Source: Opitutaceae bacterium (GTDB taxonomy: Bacteria > Verrucomicrobiota > Verrucomicrobiia > Opitutales > Opitutaceae). Taken from it: 64,000 nt of DNA. The stretch is from assembly GCA_030648295.1 (NCBI GenBank), contig JAUSID010000072.1, positions 124,001 to 188,000 on the forward strand. Reading direction: 5' to 3'. The notes beneath the pieces are model-generated. The model saw only the letters and a program-made list of their open reading frames with translations. It did no database searches and was not told the DNA's origin. Positions 60,412 to 64,000 of the stretch are shown in pieces. Numbering within the stretch: position 1 is the first letter of the stretch; each line of letters begins with the position of its first letter. The translations under genes and the position numbers were made by a program.

Positions 60412-61014
60412 ATGGATTGGATCCTCCGCAATCTTCCGCTGTTCGTCATTTTGTTCGTGGCGATTTCGATCGTGCGGTCGGTGATGCGCGCGCGGGAAGC
60501 GCAGCAGAAGAATCGCCATGAATCCGACGAGCTCGAGCAGCAGCGCCGGATTCGTGAGGTGCAGGAACAGATTCGGCGGAAAATTGCCGAGCGCCGCGGC
60601 GAAACCGGAGTGCCGCCGCCGCTCGTTGCGCCGCAACCCCCGCAGCGGGTGGAACCGCCGGTTGGCGTGCCGCCGCTGGATCCATTTGGAGGAGGCGGAC
60701 GCGTCCGCCGGGCGTTGGAGGAGATCGAGCGACGGTTGCAGCCACCGCCGGTGCCGGTCGTCGAGCCGACCCGGGGTGAGCTCGAGCGCCAATACCGATT
60801 GCAGGAGGAACTCCGTGCAATCGAGCAAGGGAAGCAGCAGGTAAAACGCCGCGCTGCGCACGCGGCTGATGCCCGCGATGAGATCGCGCGCTCCGAACCT
60901 GCTTTGCTCACGGCGTCGCATGCGCGGTTACTCGTTGATCTCTCCGAGCCGCACGCCTTGCGCCGTGCTTTTGTCCTGCGCGAGGTGCTCGGCCCGCCGG
61001 TGGGGCTCAGGTAA
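60412..61014 (+). CDS. membrane-anchored coiled-coil protein of unknown function
   Basis: A 200-residue protein with one N-terminal helix (WILRNLPLFVILFVAISIV), then a charged coiled-coil region (REAQQKNRHESDELEQQRRI, REVQEQIRRKIAERR) and a Pro-rich middle (about 70-105). A second coiled coil follows (about 100-155), ending in VDLSEPHALRRAFVLREVLG. The end resembles a short conserved tail in Opitutaceae proteins. No function is recognised; it may act with the FloA operon. Confidence 0.7.
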   Translation: MDWILRNLPLFVILFVAISIVRSVMRAREAQQKNRHESDELEQQRRIREVQEQIRRKIAERRGETGVPPPLVAPQPPQRVEPPVGVPPLDPFGGGGRVRRALEEIERRLQPPPVPVVEPTRGELERQYRLQEELRAIEQGKQQVKRRAAHAADARDEIARSEPALLTASHARLLVDLSEPHALRRAFVLREVLGPPVGLR

Positions 61015-61033
61015 TCCGCAGTCGCTCCTGTGA

Positions 61034-61053
61034 GCACGGGCGTCTCGCCCGCA
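61034..61053. repeat. second copy of the GCGGGCGAGACGCCCG-type palindrome
   Basis: CACGGGCGTCTCGCCCGC repeats the core seen at 53935. It is located in the gap between convergent genes. Confidence 0.6.
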
Positions 61054-61202
61054 GGATTTGTCGCGCGCAGCGATTGTACGCCAGGATGGTCACCGGCCCA
61101 CTCCCACGTTGCATGCGCGCGTGCGCCGGGGGCGTCGGCTTGCCGGCGCCCGTCGCAACAATTCTCCCCCTGACGTGAGAGGCGCCCGCGCTCAACGCGG
61201 GA

Positions 61203-62030
61203 TCAACGGGCCTGCGGCTGCTCCATCTGCGCGCGACCAACCCCATTGAACCCGGTTGGGAATCGTCGGCCTTTGAACTCGACCGCCAGATTTTCTCCCG
61301 CACTCGCGTGGATATAAATCGGCGCCGTCCACGGCACCGCAAGAGTCTGGCCCTGGCGCAGGGTGGTGTTGCGAATGACGTCGGCGCCCTCGGATCCATC
61401 CGCGTTCTTGTAGCACACGCGTACGACAACCGTGTCGAGCGCGACCAGCGTAATGGTTTGTTCACCCGAACTGGGCCCACCCGATGAACCGGCGCCGGAC
61501 GCACGGGATGCGGAAGGCGCCGTGCCTCCCGTGATCATGGATTTCACGACCAGCAGAACGACAATGACGACAACGGCGATGACTCCCCATTTGACGTACT
61601 TGAAAACCACCGCCGGATCCAGACCCTTCGGCAGCGAGCTTCCGGTGCGCGGATAATGCGGCTGCGGGCGCGCCTGCACCGTTTCCGGTGTCGCTTCTTC
61701 CGTGGTCGGACCGCGCTCCGATTTCTCAGTCGCGGTCGCGACGGTGATATCCATGCGCCCATAAACTTCGCGGCTCGGCTGGCGCGGCCGAATCTCACCG
61801 CGACCAAGTGCCGCGTAATCGTTCAGTATCCGATCGGCCGGGAGTTTAAGGAAATTCGAGTAAGTCCGCAGAAATCCTCGCGTGTAGATTTCAGTAAGTC
61901 CGATGTCGAAATGGTTCGTCTCGAATTTCTGCAGGTAATCGCCGCGAATCTTCGTGGCTTCGGCGGCCTCGCGAATGGAGATTCCCTTTTTCTTGCGCGC
62001 TTCCTCGAGCCGTTCGCCGATTGTCTGCAT
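61203..62030 (-). CDS. RodZ-like helix-turn-helix membrane protein
   Basis: A 275-residue protein. The N-terminal helix-turn-helix (about 3-65) reads GERLEEARKKKGISIREAAE, ATKIRGDYLQKFETNHFD, YTRGFLRTYSNFLKLP, typical of RodZ. A linker leads to one transmembrane helix (WGVIAVVVIVVLLVVKSMI) and a C-terminal beta-rich periplasmic domain (VVVRVCYKNADGS, LAVPWTAPIYIHASAGENLA). RodZ links MreB to the cell-wall machinery and shapes rods. It lies downstream of ftsK on the same strand. Confidence 0.88.
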   Translation of the reverse strand: MQTIGERLEEARKKKGISIREAAEATKIRGDYLQKFETNHFDIGLTEIYTRGFLRTYSNFLKLPADRILNDYAALGRGEIRPRQPSREVYGRMDITVATATEKSERGPTTEEATPETVQARPQPHYPRTGSSLPKGLDPAVVFKYVKWGVIAVVVIVVLLVVKSMITGGTAPSASRASGAGSSGGPSSGEQTITLVALDTVVVRVCYKNADGSEGADVIRNTTLRQGQTLAVPWTAPIYIHASAGENLAVEFKGRRFPTGFNGVGRAQMEQPQAR

Positions 62031-62054
62031 GAGCTGGAAATGGAGTTAGAAGAA

Positions 62055-62137
62055 GATTCGCGCGCTAATCACGCGAATTCACCCAATGGCTGACGCGGCC
62101 GGGCATCTGCGTCAATTCACGTGATTCGCGCGTCAGA
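62055..62137. repeat. inverted TTCGCG/CGCGAATTCAC repeat pair between rodZ-like and ftsK genes
   Basis: ATTCGCGCGCTAATCACGCGAATTCAC (its two parts at 62056-62082) and TCAATTCACGTGATTCGCG with GCGTCAG (62112-62136) are near-perfect inverted copies. They could form a hairpin after the ftsK stop. A related palindrome lies at 44623. Confidence 0.6.
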
Positions 62138-62138
62138 C

Positions 62139-64000
62139 TCACAAGGTGTCGAGATCGACCAGGATTTCCCGCGGACTTGAACCATTCTCCGGTCCGACGA
62201 TGCCTTTTTCCTCCATGATCTCCATGATGCGGGCGGCGCGATTGTAACCAATGCGCAGCCGCCGCTGGAGCATGGACGTGCTCGCCCGCCGGGTCGATTT
62301 CAGGACGTCCAGCGCCTGCTGGTACAACTCCTCGTCGTCGCCGAGATCACCGTCCTCGCCACCGCCCTCGCCCTCCTCCTCATCCTCGCGCGCTGCGCGA
62401 TCGATGTGCTGCTGCACCGCCTGCGCGTATTGCGGCGGGCCATTGCGCTTCAGGAACTCGACCAGCTCCTGCACTTCCTCGTCCGAGACGAAGGCGCCTT
62501 GCGCGCGCACCAGGCGCGACGTTCCGGGCGGCGAGAAAAGCATGTCACCCCGGCCGATGAGCGTATCGGCGCCCTTCGTGTCGAGGATGGTACGGGAGTC
62601 GACCTGCGAGGCCACTTGGAATGCGATCCGCGACGGCAGGTTCGCCTTGATCACGCCGGTGATCACATTAACCGACGGCCGCTGGGTGGCGATGATGAGA
62701 TGAATTCCGGCGGCGCGGGCCAGCTGAGCCAAACGCGCGATGCTGGTCTCGATTTCCGCGGGCGCCACCATCATCAGGTCGGCCAGCTCGTCGATAATCG
62801 CGATGATGTACGGTAACCGCTCTGGAATCTCGATGTCGTCGGTTGCGAGTGGATCCACGCCCGTGAGCGATGCCTGGGCATCGACCGGGATGGCGGGCTC
62901 GGGTTTGCCCGTCTTTTTGCGCGAATTGAATCCGACAATATTGCGCACGTTGCACTTCGCGAAAATCTGATACCGCTGCTCCATCTCCCCCAGCAGCCAT
63001 TTAAGCGCCGCCGGTACTTTCTTCGGTTCGGTCACGACGGGAATCAGCATGTGCGGCAGCGAATTGAAGATCTTCAATTCCACCACCTTCGGATCCACCA
63101 TGATCAGTCGCACGTCCTTCGGGCTTTTCGAATACAACACGGACGCAACGATGGAGTTGATGCACACCGATTTTCCGGAGCCGGTCGCACCCGCGATCAG
63201 CAGGTGAGGCATCTTCGCCAGATCCGAGACGAGTGGTTTTCCAGATACGTCCTTGCCGAGCGCGATGGGCAGCTCCGCCTTCGCGTCGGCCCAATCCACG
63301 CTCTCCAGCAGCTCACGCATTCCCACGGGAGTGGGGTGCTGATTCGGCACCTCGACACCGACCGCCGCCTTGCCGGGAATGGGCGCGAGGATTCGCACCG
63401 ACTGCGCGCGCATCCCGAGGGCGATGTTCTTGTCGAGCCCGGCGATTTTTTCCACGCGCACTCCGGGTGCGGGTACGACTTCATACCGCGTGATCACCGG
63501 GCCGACGTGAATTTCGCCCAGCGTCACTTCGACGCCGAACTCGCTCAGGATCCGCAGCAGGTTCTCGGCGTTCTGCCGGTGTTCCTCCTCGGTGTTGCCG
63601 GCGGCCGGCTTCGCCTGCTCCTTCAACAGCGTGAGCGGAGGAAACTGATAGGTCGCATCGTCGCTTTGCGGCAGCGTGAGCTTGGCCTTCTTCGGCTCCT
63701 CGGGTTTGACGATGTTGAGCTCGACGCGGCCGGTCGCGACTGCGAGCGGCTTGATATCGGTCGCGGGTTCGGTTCCTCCCGACTTCCCGTCGGTTGTCTT
63801 TGGCACGAGCGGCGCCGCCTTCGTCACCACCGTGGCTGGCGCGGAGCCGGGCACGACCACAGCTGCAGCCGCGGGCTTGGCGGGTTTTTCGTCGCGCGCC
63901 ACCTCCGTCGATCGAGGCGCCGCGGCTTTCGCAAGCGGATCCTCGGCCGTCTTGGGCACGAAAGTTTTCTTTCCACTGGGTCCGACTGCCGCGGCGGGCA
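62139..64000 (-). CDS. ftsK: DNA translocase FtsK/SpoIIIE (C-terminal part; cut by window edge)
   Basis: About 620 residues are visible; the N-terminal membrane domain lies beyond the window. A Pro/Ala/Lys-rich linker (visible N-terminal ~120 residues) precedes the alpha/beta motor: ILAPIPGKAAVGVEVPNQHP, the Walker A motif GATGSGKSVCINSI, Walker B VRLIMVDPKVVEL, and IHLIIATQRPSVNVITGVIK, followed by IAFQVASQVDSRTILD. The gamma winged helix (KSTRRASTSMLQRRLRIGYN) that reads KOPS-like sequences is at the C-terminus. The frame is open to base 64000. It pumps chromosomal DNA through the septum. Confidence 0.96.
   Translation of the reverse strand, partial: PAAAVGPSGKKTFVPKTAEDPLAKAAAPRSTEVARDEKPAKPAAAAVVVPGSAPATVVTKAAPLVPKTTDGKSGGTEPATDIKPLAVATGRVELNIVKPEEPKKAKLTLPQSDDATYQFPPLTLLKEQAKPAAGNTEEEHRQNAENLLRILSEFGVEVTLGEIHVGPVITRYEVVPAPGVRVEKIAGLDKNIALGMRAQSVRILAPIPGKAAVGVEVPNQHPTPVGMRELLESVDWADAKAELPIALGKDVSGKPLVSDLAKMPHLLIAGATGSGKSVCINSIVASVLYSKSPKDVRLIMVDPKVVELKIFNSLPHMLIPVVTEPKKVPAALKWLLGEMEQRYQIFAKCNVRNIVGFNSRKKTGKPEPAIPVDAQASLTGVDPLATDDIEIPERLPYIIAIIDELADLMMVAPAEIETSIARLAQLARAAGIHLIIATQRPSVNVITGVIKANLPSRIAFQVASQVDSRTILDTKGADTLIGRGDMLFSPPGTSRLVRAQGAFVSDEEVQELVEFLKRNGPPQYAQAVQQHIDRAAREDEEEGEGGGEDGDLGDDEELYQQALDVLKSTRRASTSMLQRRLRIGYNRAARIMEIMEEKGIVGPENGSSPREILVDLDTL

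Noticed and set aside
1-64000. tRNA, rRNA, integrase or IS transposase genes
   Set aside because: None was recognised by eye; the duplications and scars have no visible insertion-sequence ends.

Overview
The window is GC-rich bacterial DNA. Its gene families point to the Verrucomicrobiota, probably Opitutaceae. These include AraC regulators with PocR sensor domains, a TonB-dependent receptor with an N-terminal carboxypeptidase-like domain, a secreted Ig/beta-repeat protein of a type frequent in Opitutus, a U32 peptidase with DUF3656, an NfeD/FloA operon, a RodZ-like protein and FtsK. The taxonomic call is inference from family content; no rRNA or tRNA gene was seen.

Layout. (1) 1-2.6 kb: two AraC-type regulators, the first cut by the window edge, and a primary-like sigma-70 factor. 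(2) 3.3-29.7 kb: a large copper/silver (heavy-metal) resistance island, all on the plus strand. It holds a Cus-type RND efflux set (cusC, cusB, cusA at 6.2-13.0 kb), a CopA-type multicopper oxidase with CopB (20.3-23.2 kb), CnrY/CnrX-like sensor genes, a CorE-like ECF sigma factor with cysteine motifs, a ferric-reductase-like flavocytochrome, and about fifteen small exported proteins. The small proteins fall into recurring families: three-CxxC proteins with a GPGPQYWQ start, TRASH-like Cys proteins, DUF3347, Spy-like His/Met-rich proteins, and lipoproteins ending in HKH. A repeated element, TGTAAG-N20-GTT/GTC, precedes several of these genes and is a candidate promoter for the CorE-like sigma factor. 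No copper P-type ATPase was found. (3) 29.8-38.2 kb: a compact plus-strand run of a DUF4396 membrane protein, GH15 glucoamylase, glucose-6-phosphate dehydrogenase, a membrane-anchored flavin/2Fe-2S reductase fusion, a probable di-haem b-type membrane protein and a seven-haem c-type cytochrome. Together these look like an NAD(P)H-to-periplasm electron chain supplied by glucose oxidation. (4) 38.2-44.7 kb: a scarred zone with a truncated rhomboid, a truncated ECF sigma factor, an intact TonB receptor, an N-truncated TPR membrane protein and a TonB-receptor 3' remnant. (5) 44.7-64 kb: ordinary chromosomal genes: U32 peptidase, MFS transporter, LysR regulator, an ECF/anti-sigma/PDZ operon, DUF4199, AIM24, a nucleotide pyrophosphatase/phosphodiesterase, an Smr protein, TatA, an aldose-epimerase-like protein, NfeD-NfeD-FloA, RodZ-like and FtsK (cut by the window edge).

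In the island, sensing would lie with the CnrX-like protein and the Cys-bearing ECF factor. Export across both membranes would be by CusCBA and periplasmic Cu(I) oxidation by CopA. Binding or sequestration is likely for the small Cys-, His- and Met-rich exported proteins. Decayed copies (a copA-copB deletion scar with its promoter kept, an AraC/response-regulator junction, an orphan start codon after the CnrX-like gene) show that the island has been duplicated and rearranged.
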